A stretch of 58,347 nucleotides of DNA, from contig JAFXFM010000019.1 of assembly GCA_017520545.1 (NCBI GenBank), forward strand, positions 1 through 58,347. Reading direction: 5' to 3'. A model generated the notes under the pieces. It was not told where the DNA came from and made no database searches. It worked only from the letters and a program-made list of their open reading frames with translations. This DNA is from Alistipes sp. Its GTDB lineage: Bacteria > Bacteroidota > Bacteroidia > Bacteroidales > Rikenellaceae. Below, one piece after another: positions 34,459 through 43,360 of the stretch; the stretch's first letter is position 1, and every line of letters starts with the position of its first letter. The translations under genes and the position numbers were made by a program.

Positions 34459-35757
34459 ATGATTGAAAGATATAGCCGTAAGGTAATGCGTGATGTTTGG
34501 ACCGAGCAGAACAAGTTCAACGCATACCTTAAAGTTGAGATTCTCGCTTCGGAGGCTTGGAGCGAGTTGGGAGTTGTGCCAAAGGAGGATGTCCAGAAGT
34601 TGTGGGATAAGGCGTCGTTCTCTATCGACCGTATCAAGGAGATTGAGGAGCAGACCCGCCACGACATCGTAGCCTTCACTCGTGCCGTAAGCGAAACCCT
34701 CGGCGAGGAGCGCAAGTGGGTGCACTATGGTTTGACCTCTACCGACGTTGTAGATACTGCAAATGGCTATTTGCTACGTCAGGCGAACGAGATTTTGGAG
34801 AAGGACTTGGAGAACTTCTTGGCTGTTTTGAAGCGTCGTGCTTTGGAGTTTCGTAATACTCCTTGTATCGGTCGTACGCACGGTATTCACGCCGATATCA
34901 CCTGCTTTGGTTTGAAATGGGCGTTGTGGTACGAGGAGATGAAGCGCAATATCGAGCGCTTTCGTACTGCTGCACGTGGTGTAGAGGTCGGAAAAATTAG
35001 CGGTGCGGTGGGTAATTTCGCCAACATTCCGCCTTCGATACAAGACTATGTTTGCGAGAAGTTGGGTATTGATAGCGCGAACGTTTCGACACAGGTTATT
35101 CAGCGCGACCGCCACGCCTATTACATTGCTACATTGGCAGTTATCGCATCGTCGTTGGAGCAGATGGCGCTCGAGGTTCGCAACTTGCAGCGTACCGAGG
35201 TTCACGAGGTCGAGGAGGCTTTCGGCAAGGGTCAGAAGGGCTCGAGCGCAATGCCTCACAAGCGCAATCCAATTTCGTCGGAGAATATATGTGGTTGTGC
35301 GCGTGTGATGCGTGGTTATATGGCAACTGCTTGCGAGAATGTGGCTTTGTGGCACGAGCGAGATATTTCGCACTCGGCAACCGAGCGCATCATCTTGCCT
35401 GATGCTACCGAGTTGCTCGATTATATGCTCAACCGCTTTATGGGTATCTTGGATAACCTCGTAGTGTTCGAGGATGTGATGATGGAGAATATCTATCGCA
35501 CTCGCAAGGTTATCTTTGCGCAGCGCGTTATGAACGCCCTTATCGACAAGGGCTTCTCGCGTGAGGAGGCTTACGATACCGTTCAGCCGGTGGCTATGCG
35601 TGCTATGGCGGAGCGAGCTGACTATCAGGAGCTTTTGGCAGAGAATGAGAAGGTGATGTCGAAGCTCTCGCGCGAGGAGTTGGACGCTTGCTTCACGTTG
35701 GAGTACTACCTCAAAAACGTGGACTACATTTTCCGTCGCGCAGGCATTATCGAGTAA
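34459..35757 (+). CDS. purB: Adenylosuccinate lyase
   Basis: 432 residues, normal PurB. Family segments are [14 protein letters not shown] near 67, [15 protein letters not shown] near 88, [13 protein letters not shown] near 136 (general acid His), and the lyase signature [18 protein letters not shown] near 260. It cleaves SAICAR and adenylosuccinate, serving both IMP and AMP synthesis. A 174-base gap follows folD with only a small hairpin (CATAC/GTATG) in it. A clear terminator after the stop closes the purine operon. Confidence 0.96.
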   Translation: MIERYSRKVMRDVWTEQNKFNAYLKVEILASEAWSELGVVPKEDVQKLWDKASFSIDRIKEIEEQTRHDIVAFTRAVSETLGEERKWVHYGLTSTDVVDTANGYLLRQANEILEKDLENFLAVLKRRALEFRNTPCIGRTHGIHADITCFGLKWALWYEEMKRNIERFRTAARGVEVGKISGAVGNFANIPPSIQDYVCEKLGIDSANVSTQVIQRDRHAYYIATLAVIASSLEQMALEVRNLQRTEVHEVEEAFGKGQKGSSAMPHKRNPISSENICGCARVMRGYMATACENVALWHERDISHSATERIILPDATELLDYMLNRFMGILDNLVVFEDVMMENIYRTRKVIFAQRVMNALIDKGFSREEAYDTVQPVAMRAMAERADYQELLAENEKVMSKLSREELDACFTLEYYLKNVDYIFRRAGIIE

Positions 35758-35780
35758 TAATCGAAACTGATTTTTTGGGA

Positions 35781-35808
35781 GAGCGAAGATTTTTCTTCGC
35801 TCTTTTTT
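35781..35808 (+). terminator. Terminator of the purine operon
   Basis: GAGCGAAGA/TCTTCGCTC stem with a TTTT loop and a T run, 23 bases beyond the purB stop. Confidence 0.92.
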
Positions 35809-35815
35809 GCGTTAT

Positions 35816-35846
35816 TTTGTAAAAACAAAATAAATCGTTAAATTTG
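35816..35846 (+). promoter_or_regulatory. -33/-7 promoter of the SUMF-protein gene
   Basis: TTTG at 35816-35819 and TAAATTTG at 35839-35846, spacer 19. The ATG at 35870 follows 23 bases later, which rejects the in-frame start at 35846. Confidence 0.7.
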
Positions 35847-35869
35847 TGGGAATTATCTACACAAACGAG

Positions 35870-38800
35870 ATGAAGAGATTTTTTACCTACATATTTGCTC
35901 TGATTTTGCCGCTTATGGCAATGGCGCAAACCGAAGGCCCGAAGAACTATCGCAGCATCGAAATTGACCCTCAAAGTTTAGCACCGGTGCAGACCGATGC
36001 GCTTTCGGGTGTGCCAATCGACAAAATCGGGCTCGACCGCTCGATGCGACCTTGCGCACGTATCAAGATGCACATCAACCGTATGACTCGCGAGGATATT
36101 GCGCAACTATCGGTGGAGCCTGTCGGTGGCGTTGTCGAGGTTATGAGGCAGATTGTAGCCTACGAGGGCAATGGACTGATTATCGAACTTACGGCAAAAC
36201 CCGAGACCCGTTTCTACCTTCGCCACCCTAAATTTGGCGACTCGAACGAGGTTTCGTTTGCTTTGGAAGGCGACAAGGAGTATCGCCTGAACGCCCAACT
36301 CTGCCAGATGCAATCTATTGTGGTGAGTACGAATGTCGTGGGTGCAGATGTCTATGTCGATAACCAATATAGGGGCAAGAGCAATTCGGGCTATACCCTC
36401 ACTGTTAATGATATAATGGTGGGTCAGCACAAAATTCGTGTCGAGTACGGCACGTTGAAGCGCGAGGTGGAGGTGCTTGTAACCGATGCCGATATCTACT
36501 TCAAGGTGGAGGTCGATACCCAACTTACACGTCCGCAGTATGTTGTATTCCAAATTGTTCCTGTGAGCGCATCTATTGCCGTGGGCGATAAGAGTTACCC
36601 GCTCGACAGCGAGGGTATTGCGCAGATGGTGCTCTACAACGGCTCCTACAACTACATCGTTTCGGCAAAGGACTACCACGACGAGAAGGGCACTTTCGTT
36701 GTGAGTGGCGCAAAGGTCGAGAAGAGCGTTAAACTTCGCCCTGCTCACGGCTTTTTGAGCGTTTCGGGCGAGGGTGCGCTAAATGGTGCGAGTGTCTATG
36801 TCGATGGTGAACTCCTCGGCACTGCACCTGTCAAGAGCGATAAACTTGCGAGTGGTAACCACAGCGTACGCATCGTCAAGTCGCTCTACAAAACCTTCGA
36901 CGGCAAGGTTGTTATCGAAGATGGCAAGACCCTCGACTACGCCCCAACGCTTGTTGCCGACTTCGCCACCGTTTCGCTCTCTGCGGGTAGCGACTGCGAT
37001 ATCTATATCAACAACGAGCGCGTCGGCAAGGGCTCTTGGCGTGGCGATTTGGCTACGGGAGCCTATATCTTCGAGGCTCGCAAGGTGGGACACCGTTCTA
37101 CGTCGGTGTCGAAGAATATCACCGCCACCCCTTCGGAGCAGAACTACACTATACCTACTCCTTCGCCAATTTTGGGTACGCTGAATGTAACGAGCGACCC
37201 CGCTTTGGCAGATGTCTATGTCGATGGCAAGAGTGCGGGTCGCACACCGCTTATGGTCGATCTGATTATCGGCTCGCACGAGGTAGAGCTGCGCAAGGGC
37301 GACCTCGCCACCAAGAAGCAGAGCGTAAATATCGAGGAGGGCAAAACCGCAGATTTGAATTTAACGCTGACTAAATTGAGCAAAGATTACGTCGAAACAG
37401 CGGCAGGCATAAATATGAAGATGGTCTATGTTGAAGGCGGCACATTCCAGATGGGCTCGAATGCTGGCGATAGCGACGAGACGCCTGTTCATAGTGTAAC
37501 ACTCGACTCTTACTATATTGCTGAGTGTGAGGTAACTCAGGCGCAGTGGCAGACGATAATGGGCGATAACCCGTCAAAGTTCACAGGCGATACCAATCGA
37601 CCTGTCGAAAGTGTTAGTTGGGAAGAAGCCAAAGCCTTCTGCGCAAAGTTAAGCGAACTCACAGGCAAGAGATACACCTTGCCAACGGAGGCGCAGTGGG
37701 AGTATGCGGCTCGTGGAGGCAATAAGAGCCAAGGCTACACGTATAGCGGTAGCAATACAATCGACGATGTTGCTTGGTACAGAAGTGATAGTAGTAGTAC
37801 AACCCACGCAGTCAAGCAGAAGAGTGCTAACGAACTTGGTTTGTACGATATGAGTGGCAATGTCTGGGAGTGGTGTAACGATTGGTATGGCAGTAGTTAC
37901 TACTCTTCGAGCCCGCAAACAAATCCTACCGGACCATCATCCGGTAGCTACCGCGTTATTCGCGGGGGTGGCTGGGGCGATACTGCATCGGGCTGCCGTG
38001 TTGCTAATCGTTACTGCAACGCCCCGTCGGGCCGTTACGGCGGTGTTGGCTTCCGTGTTGTTTGCCTCGATGGCGAAGCAGTTGATGGCAACGAGGAATC
38101 TAACGACACTATCTACCACACGCTTGTATCGGGCGACAATTTATACAAGTTGGCTCAGACCTATGGTATAACAATAAACAAAATCTGTGAACTCAATCCA
38201 GACTTGGACCCCAGCACATTGCGAATCGGTCAGAGAATTCGCGTAAGGTATGGAACAAAACCAAAACATCAGACCTTTATCGAAACTGCGGCAGGCATAA
38301 ATATGAAGATGGTCTATGTTGAAGGCGGCACATTCCAGATGGGCTCGAATGCTGGCGAGAGCGACGAGAAACCTGTTCATAGTGTAACGCTTGACTCGTA
38401 TTATATTGCTGAGTGTGAGGTAACTCAGGCGCAGTGGCAGAAGATAATGGGCAATAACCCGTCAAACTTCACAGGCGATACCAATCGCCCTGTTGAATGT
38501 GTTAGTTGGGAAGACGCCACATCGTTCTGCGCAAAGTTGAGTGAACTCACTGGCAAGAGATACACATTGCCAACGGAAGCACAGTGGGAGTATGCCGCTC
38601 GTGGAGGCAATAAGAGCCAAGGTTACAAGTATAGCGGTAGCAATACAATAAGCGATGTTGCGTGGTACGAAGATAATAGTAGCAGAACAACCCACGCAGT
38701 CAAGCAGAAGAGTGCTAACGAGCTTGGTTTGTACGATATGAGTGGCAATGTCAGGGAGTGGTGTAACGATTGGTATAACGCAAGTTACTACTCTTCGAGC

Positions 38801-38962
38801 CCGCAAACAAATCCTACCGGACCATCATCCGGTAGCTACCGCGTTATTCGCGGGGGTAGCTGGTACAATGCTGCATCGATCTGCCGTGTTGCTTATCGTG
38901 GCAACAACGCCCCGTCGAACCGTTTCAGCATTGTCGGCTTCCGTGTTGTTTGCCTCCCATAG
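35870..38962 (+). CDS. Exported PEGA-SUMF-LysM-SUMF protein with two DGR-type variable tails
   Basis: 1030 residues from the ATG at 35870. A signal peptide (LPLMAMAQ, cleavage near 20) is followed by an N-terminal beta region and four PEGA-like carbohydrate-binding repeats at about 146-214, 293-360, 365-430 and 435-500 ('V.VDG...G..P'). The first SUMF1/FGE-sulfatase domain (C-type-lectin fold) covers about 508-733, a LysM motif about 747-793 (HTLVSGDNLYKLAQTYGI), and a second SUMF domain about 803-1029. Both SUMF copies have FQMGSNAG, SWE.A..FCAKL, LPTEAQWEYAARGG and end in VGFRVVCL. They are nearly identical except for the last 118 bases, where residues vary only at NNC/NNT codons. Likely a peptidoglycan-associated, surface-exposed ligand binder, not a sulfatase activator. 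Confidence 0.85.
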   Translation: MKRFFTYIFALILPLMAMAQTEGPKNYRSIEIDPQSLAPVQTDALSGVPIDKIGLDRSMRPCARIKMHINRMTREDIAQLSVEPVGGVVEVMRQIVAYEGNGLIIELTAKPETRFYLRHPKFGDSNEVSFALEGDKEYRLNAQLCQMQSIVVSTNVVGADVYVDNQYRGKSNSGYTLTVNDIMVGQHKIRVEYGTLKREVEVLVTDADIYFKVEVDTQLTRPQYVVFQIVPVSASIAVGDKSYPLDSEGIAQMVLYNGSYNYIVSAKDYHDEKGTFVVSGAKVEKSVKLRPAHGFLSVSGEGALNGASVYVDGELLGTAPVKSDKLASGNHSVRIVKSLYKTFDGKVVIEDGKTLDYAPTLVADFATVSLSAGSDCDIYINNERVGKGSWRGDLATGAYIFEARKVGHRSTSVSKNITATPSEQNYTIPTPSPILGTLNVTSDPALADVYVDGKSAGRTPLMVDLIIGSHEVELRKGDLATKKQSVNIEEGKTADLNLTLTKLSKDYVETAAGINMKMVYVEGGTFQMGSNAGDSDETPVHSVTLDSYYIAECEVTQAQWQTIMGDNPSKFTGDTNRPVESVSWEEAKAFCAKLSELTGKRYTLPTEAQWEYAARGGNKSQGYTYSGSNTIDDVAWYRSDSSSTTHAVKQKSANELGLYDMSGNVWEWCNDWYGSSYYSSSPQTNPTGPSSGSYRVIRGGGWGDTASGCRVANRYCNAPSGRYGGVGFRVVCLDGEAVDGNEESNDTIYHTLVSGDNLYKLAQTYGITINKICELNPDLDPSTLRIGQRIRVRYGTKPKHQTFIETAAGINMKMVYVEGGTFQMGSNAGESDEKPVHSVTLDSYYIAECEVTQAQWQKIMGNNPSNFTGDTNRPVECVSWEDATSFCAKLSELTGKRYTLPTEAQWEYAARGGNKSQGYKYSGSNTISDVAWYEDNSSRTTHAVKQKSANELGLYDMSGNVREWCNDWYNASYYSSSPQTNPTGPSSGSYRVIRGGSWYNAASICRVAYRGNNAPSNRFSIVGFRVVCLP
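37381..38068 (+). repeat. SUMF-domain duplication, copy 1
   Basis: About 688 bases repeated at 38269-38956, offset 888. Outside the terminal variable segment the differences are scattered, many at third codon positions, as in ordinary paralogous divergence. About 75 bases just before the variable segment (from AGTTACTACTC onward) are identical. Confidence 0.85.
37951..38068 (+). other. Putative DGR variable region 1 (internal)
   Basis: 118 bases ending in GGCTTCCGTGTTGTTTGCC, which is also the end of variable region 2. It differs from region 2 at 19 bases and 12 residues: G/S, G/Y, D/N, T/A, G/I, N/Y, Y/G, C/N, G/N, Y/F, G/S and G/I. All replaced codons are of NNC or NNT form. The region is internal to the protein and followed by a LysM motif, whereas known target proteins carry it at the C-terminus. 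Confidence 0.65.
38269..38956 (+). repeat. SUMF-domain duplication, copy 2
   Basis: Partner of 37381-38068; it encodes the C-terminal lectin-fold domain. Confidence 0.85.
38839..38956 (+). other. Putative DGR variable region 2 (C-terminal)
   Basis: Same length as region 1, ending two codons before the stop of the gene, the usual place for a DGR variable region. The codons AGC, TAC, AAT, GCT, ATC, TAT, GGC, AAC, AAC, TTC, AGC and ATT all follow from AAC- or AAT/ACT-type template codons by changes at A. Confidence 0.7.
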
Positions 38963-39195
38963 CTTAAAAAAAGTGCCATTTGCAATGGCAAGCAGGTCAA
39001 ATGGAATAAGACCTGCGGCAAATTGCAATGACGTAGCAAAATGGCAAGGAATGATATAGAATGACAAATAAATGGCAAATGCCCCTGTTATTAAGCACTC
39101 CTAATAGTGCGCAACCATTCAATGCCATTGAAATAGATGCAAAAAAACTATAGTTAAGCAGATAAAAATAACAACCAAACCAAAAACAAATAGTT
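38963..39195 (+). other. Intergenic region after variable region 2, with hairpin
   Basis: No gene, no Avd, template repeat or reverse transcriptase fits here. GCAGGTC (38992-38998) pairs with GACCTGC (39010-39016), a GC-rich stem with an 11-base loop located 36 bases after the variable region. DGRs often have such a hairpin close behind the initiation site, though usually nearer. The rest is made of AATGGCAA-like repeats. Confidence 0.4.
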
Positions 39196-40809
39196 ATGAG
39201 AAAATTACTTTTATTGTTCGTTGCGCTCGCAACATCGTTGTCGGTTATGGCGGCAGAGTGTGTTATTGTACCACGCCCCGTGTCGTTTGAGCCGCAAAAA
39301 GGCAAAATGACTCTTAACTCGAAGAGCGTTGTATATGTGGCAGATAAGTCGCTGGTGCGCCCTGCTACCCTATTTTGTTCGTATGTTGCAGCCGAGAAGG
39401 GCTTGCAGTTGTCGGTGGTTGAGAACCTGCCAAAGGGCAAAGGTGTAATCTCGCTCTCGATTGATAAGTCGCTTGCGCAAGAGGAGTATCAGCTCGATGT
39501 AACAAAGAAGGGAATCGTAATAAAAGGCGGTAGCGAGCAGGGTGTATTCTACGGCTTGCAGAGCCTTCGTCAGGTAGTCTTCCACTCGAAAGGCAATGCC
39601 AAGAAGGTGTCGGTTGAGTGTGTAACCGTAAAGGATAAACCACACTTCGGCTATCGTGGCGGTATGCTCGACGTTTGTCGCTACTTTTTTGGTGTTGATG
39701 AGGTGAAGAAGTTTATCGATATCCTCGCCCTGCACAAGGTAAATCGTTTCCATTGGCACTTGACCGAGGATCAGGGTTGGCGTATAGAGATTAAGAAGTA
39801 CCCAAACCTCACTAAAATCGGCTCTGTGCGTAATGCGACGCAGGTTGGTCGATACAGCAAGCGCACACAGCCCGTGTATGATGGCAAGCCCTATGGAGGT
39901 TTCTTTACACAGGACGAGGTGCGAGATATTGTACGCTATGCTACTGAACGATATATCGATGTTATTCCGGAGATAGATATGCCGGGCCATATGGTTGCTG
40001 CATTGGCATCTTATCCAGAACTCGGTTGCACAAAGGGTCCGTACGAGGTGCGCAAGATGTGGGGTATCTCGCAAGATATTTTGTGTGCAGGTCGTGAATC
40101 AACATTCGAATTTATTGAAGGCGTATTGTCCGAGATTCTTGAATTGTTCCCTTCGAAATATATCCATATCGGAGGCGATGAGGCTCCGAAGCATCGTTGG
40201 AAGGTCTGCCCGGATTGCCAAAAGCGCATCCAAGAGGAGGGATTGAAAGATGAGCACGAGTTGCAGAGTTACTTTATGAAGCGTGTAGAGAAGTTTTTGG
40301 CAAAGTACGGTCGCAGCATTATAGGTTGGGACGAAATTTTAGATGGAGGTGTTTCGAAGACCGCTACTGTGATGGCTTGGCGTGGACCTAATCGTGGTAT
40401 TATGGCTGCGAAGTTGGGCAATAAGGTTATTATGACACCAACTCGTTACTGCTACTTGGATTATTGCCAAACCTCTGACCCTGATGCAAACAAAGAGCCT
40501 ATGGCTATGAGTTTGAAGGCGAAGTTACCTATTCGCAAAGTCTATTTGCTCGATCCATACGATAAGTTGAACGAGGAGGAACGTAAGGCTATTATCGGCG
40601 TGCAGGGCAACCTCTGGACAGAGTATATCCCTAATTTCAAACACGCACAACATATGCTGTTGCCTCGCTTGGCGGCTATTGCCGAGGTGGGCTGGTCGTA
40701 CGAGAACAAAGATTTTGACGACTTTACTCGTCGTATGCATTTGTTCCGTAAGTTGTACGATAAGTGTGGATATAACTATGCCCCATACTTCTTCAATGGA
40801 ATAGAGTAA
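39196..40809 (+). CDS. Beta-N-acetylhexosaminidase (GH20), first of a tandem pair
   Basis: 537 residues. A signal peptide (ending SVMAAE) is followed by an N-terminal GH20b domain (residues about 25-145) and the GH20 catalytic barrel. HWHLTEDQGWRIEIKKYP near 185 and the catalytic Asp-Glu pair in YIHIGGDEAPKHRW near 320 are present; WDEILDGG, AWRG and a Trp in NLWTEY line the active site. Predicted to be exported and to release terminal GlcNAc/GalNAc from host or microbial glycans. The next gene is a close paralogue 41 bases downstream. Confidence 0.93.
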   Translation: MRKLLLLFVALATSLSVMAAECVIVPRPVSFEPQKGKMTLNSKSVVYVADKSLVRPATLFCSYVAAEKGLQLSVVENLPKGKGVISLSIDKSLAQEEYQLDVTKKGIVIKGGSEQGVFYGLQSLRQVVFHSKGNAKKVSVECVTVKDKPHFGYRGGMLDVCRYFFGVDEVKKFIDILALHKVNRFHWHLTEDQGWRIEIKKYPNLTKIGSVRNATQVGRYSKRTQPVYDGKPYGGFFTQDEVRDIVRYATERYIDVIPEIDMPGHMVAALASYPELGCTKGPYEVRKMWGISQDILCAGRESTFEFIEGVLSEILELFPSKYIHIGGDEAPKHRWKVCPDCQKRIQEEGLKDEHELQSYFMKRVEKFLAKYGRSIIGWDEILDGGVSKTATVMAWRGPNRGIMAAKLGNKVIMTPTRYCYLDYCQTSDPDANKEPMAMSLKAKLPIRKVYLLDPYDKLNEEERKAIIGVQGNLWTEYIPNFKHAQHMLLPRLAAIAEVGWSYENKDFDDFTRRMHLFRKLYDKCGYNYAPYFFNGIE

Positions 40810-40850
40810 CCGAATAATAAATTAACCAAATCAACCAAAAACTTACATTT

Positions 40851-42470
40851 ATGAGAAAATTACTTTTATTAGTTGTTGCGCTTGTCGCATCATTGTCGGT
40901 GGTGGCTGCCGAGTGTATGATTATCCCGAAACCGGTGTCGTATGAGCCACAAAAGGGAAAGTGCGTGTTGTCGCCAAAAACTGCAATCTATGTAGCTGAA
41001 AAGTCGCTTGTGCGTCCTGCTACAATCTTCTGCTCGCAAGTGGAGGCGGAGAAGGGCTTGCAACTCGCAGTTGTGGAGGGTGCTGCACCTGCTAAGGGTG
41101 CCGTAGCGCTCTCGATTGATAAATCGCTCGGTAAGGAGGAGTATTCGCTCCAAATCGCAAAGTCGGGCGTAGTAGTTAAGGGCGGTAGCGAGCAGGGCGT
41201 ATTCTACGGCTTGCAGAGCCTTCGTCAGGTGGTTTTCAATGCCAAGGGAAAGGGCGGAAAGGCTACCCTACCTTGTATGGTGGTGAAGGATAAACCACAT
41301 TTTGCTTATCGTGGCGGTATGCTCGACGTTTGTCGCTACTTTTTCAGTGTCGATGAAGTTAAGAAATTTATCGATATTCTCGCTATGCATAAGATGAACC
41401 GTTTTCACTGGCACTTGACCGAGGATCAGGGTTGGCGTATCGAGATTAAGAAGTATCCTAACCTTACAAAGGTTGGCTCGATGCGTAAGGAGACGCTTGT
41501 GGGCTTGCAGACAAAGAATAACAGAAAATTTGATGGTAAACCTTATGGCGGATTCTACACTCAGGACGAGGTACGCGAGATTGTGCGCTATGCATCTGAA
41601 CGATATATCGACGTTATTCCGGAGATAGATATGCCGGGCCATATGGTTGCTGCATTGGCATCTTATCCAGAACTTGGTTGCACAAAGGGTCCGTACGAGG
41701 TGCGTACCAAATGGGGAATCTCGCGCGATATATTGTGTGCAGGTCGTGAATCGACATTCGAGTTTGTAGAGGGTGTCCTCGCAGAGGTTTTGGAGTTGTT
41801 CCCATCGAAGTATATCCACATTGGTGGCGACGAGGCTCCAAAGCATCGTTGGAAGGCTTGCCCTGAGTGCCAAAAGCGTATTCAGGAGGAGGGTTTGAAG
41901 GACGAGCACGAGTTGCAGAGTTACTTCACTCATCGTGTAGAGAAGTTCTTGGCAAAGCACGGTCGTCGCCTTATTGGTTGGGACGAGATTCTCGAAGGTG
42001 GCGTTTCGAAGACCGCGACTGTTATGGCTTGGCGTGGAGCGCAGCGTGGTGTCAAGGCTGCACAGCTGGGTAACGAGGTTATTATGACCCCTCGCCACTA
42101 CTGCTATCTCGACTACTGCCAGACTTCGGACCACGATGCCAACAACGAGCCTATTTGTGCGGCCGGTAATGGCAAGAGATTCCAGTTGCCTATCCGCAAG
42201 GTCTATTCGTTCGACCCATACGACCAATTGACTCCTGAGCAGCGTAAGTCTATTATTGGTGTTCAGGGTAATATGTGGACCGAATATGTGCCAAACTTCG
42301 ACCACGTTCAGTATATGGTTATGCCTCGTATTGCTGCCCTTGCAGAGGTAGGTTGGACCTATGAGAATCGCAACTACGACGATTTCGCACGTCGTTTGCA
42401 CCTGTTGCGTAAGTTGTACGACAAGTGTGGATACAAGTACGCTCCATACTTCTTTAACGGAATAGAATAG
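40851..42470 (+). CDS. Beta-N-acetylhexosaminidase (GH20), second of a tandem pair
   Basis: 539 residues with the same architecture as the preceding gene: signal peptide ending VVAAE, GH20b domain, and catalytic barrel with HWHLTEDQGWRIE and HIGGDEAPKHRW. The two share long identical stretches (for example IDVIPEIDMPGHMVAALASY and the following 20 residues), so they arose by tandem duplication. They differ most near residues 200-215 and 425-440, loops that may alter specificity. Its stop overlaps the GTG start of the transporter gene by one base. Confidence 0.93.
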   Translation: MRKLLLLVVALVASLSVVAAECMIIPKPVSYEPQKGKCVLSPKTAIYVAEKSLVRPATIFCSQVEAEKGLQLAVVEGAAPAKGAVALSIDKSLGKEEYSLQIAKSGVVVKGGSEQGVFYGLQSLRQVVFNAKGKGGKATLPCMVVKDKPHFAYRGGMLDVCRYFFSVDEVKKFIDILAMHKMNRFHWHLTEDQGWRIEIKKYPNLTKVGSMRKETLVGLQTKNNRKFDGKPYGGFYTQDEVREIVRYASERYIDVIPEIDMPGHMVAALASYPELGCTKGPYEVRTKWGISRDILCAGRESTFEFVEGVLAEVLELFPSKYIHIGGDEAPKHRWKACPECQKRIQEEGLKDEHELQSYFTHRVEKFLAKHGRRLIGWDEILEGGVSKTATVMAWRGAQRGVKAAQLGNEVIMTPRHYCYLDYCQTSDHDANNEPICAAGNGKRFQLPIRKVYSFDPYDQLTPEQRKSIIGVQGNMWTEYVPNFDHVQYMVMPRIAALAEVGWTYENRNYDDFARRLHLLRKLYDKCGYKYAPYFFNGIE

Positions 42471-43360
42471 TGCATATTTCATCACATACAATGCGCTCTA
42501 TCGCTATGCCTATAAGTATGGTGATAGGCGCATTGTTGTGTTATCCCATAACTGCTTTCGACGAGTGGAGCGGGGAGGTGTCTACCCCATTCTTCATCTT
42601 CTCGATGCTCTTCTGCACCTTCTGTCGTGTGGATATTCGCGAAATGAAGCCGACGATGTTGCATTTTTGGCTGATGATAGCGCAGTTGGCAATGACTTTT
42701 TTGGTCTATTATGCGTTGCGACCATTGGGCGATACGCTGGCGCAGGGAGGAATGATTTGCGCATTGACGCCTATGGCAATGGGTGCTATGGTGTTGGCGG
42801 GAATGCTTGGTGCAAAGGTTGAAACGATGGCGACGCACAGCCTTATTTGCAATATAGCCATTGCATTTATTGCTCCGCCGTTGCTCTCGGCGTGGGGAGA
42901 TGGCACTTGTACGGTAACAGAGATTTTGATGCGGGTAACTCCGCTGTTGATATTTCCGTTTGTAGTGGCGCAGTTGTGTCGCTGGATTACTCCGAAAATA
43001 GCGCATAGAATTGGCGCAAATTCGATGCTTTCGTTCTATTTATGGTTGGGGTCGCTGGTGGTGATAATGGGCAAAACAACCCACTTTATCATCGAGAGCG
43101 GCGCCAAGCATATACGAGCAGAGATTTTGTTGGCTATGGTGGCGCTGGCGATTTGTTTGGTACAATTCGGCGTCGGACATCTGCTCGGACGTAAATATGG
43201 CGATAAGGTTGCTGGCGCACAAGCCCTTGGACAGAAGAATACGGTCTTTGCGATATGGCTCTCGCAGTCTTTCCTGAATCCGTTGGCGTGTGTGGCACCT
43301 ACGGCATATATAGTGTGGCAAAATATAGTTAATTCATACCAAATTTATAAGCACCGATGA
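42470..43360 (+). CDS. Bile acid:sodium symporter (BASS)-like transporter
   Basis: 296 residues from GTG 42470, or 289 from ATG 42491 (MRSIAMPISM). The GTG overlaps the previous stop by one base, so either start is possible. Nine to ten hydrophobic segments are seen. The Asn/Gln-rich helix AGAQALGQKNTVFAIWLSQSFLNPLA near 245 resembles the sodium-binding crossover helices of BASS proteins (also VLAGMLGAKVETMATHS near 105). The substrate is unknown; the family moves bile acids, pantoate or other organic anions. It overlaps dusB by four bases. Confidence 0.7.
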   Translation: MHISSHTMRSIAMPISMVIGALLCYPITAFDEWSGEVSTPFFIFSMLFCTFCRVDIREMKPTMLHFWLMIAQLAMTFLVYYALRPLGDTLAQGGMICALTPMAMGAMVLAGMLGAKVETMATHSLICNIAIAFIAPPLLSAWGDGTCTVTEILMRVTPLLIFPFVVAQLCRWITPKIAHRIGANSMLSFYLWLGSLVVIMGKTTHFIIESGAKHIRAEILLAMVALAICLVQFGVGHLLGRKYGDKVAGAQALGQKNTVFAIWLSQSFLNPLACVAPTAYIVWQNIVNSYQIYKHR

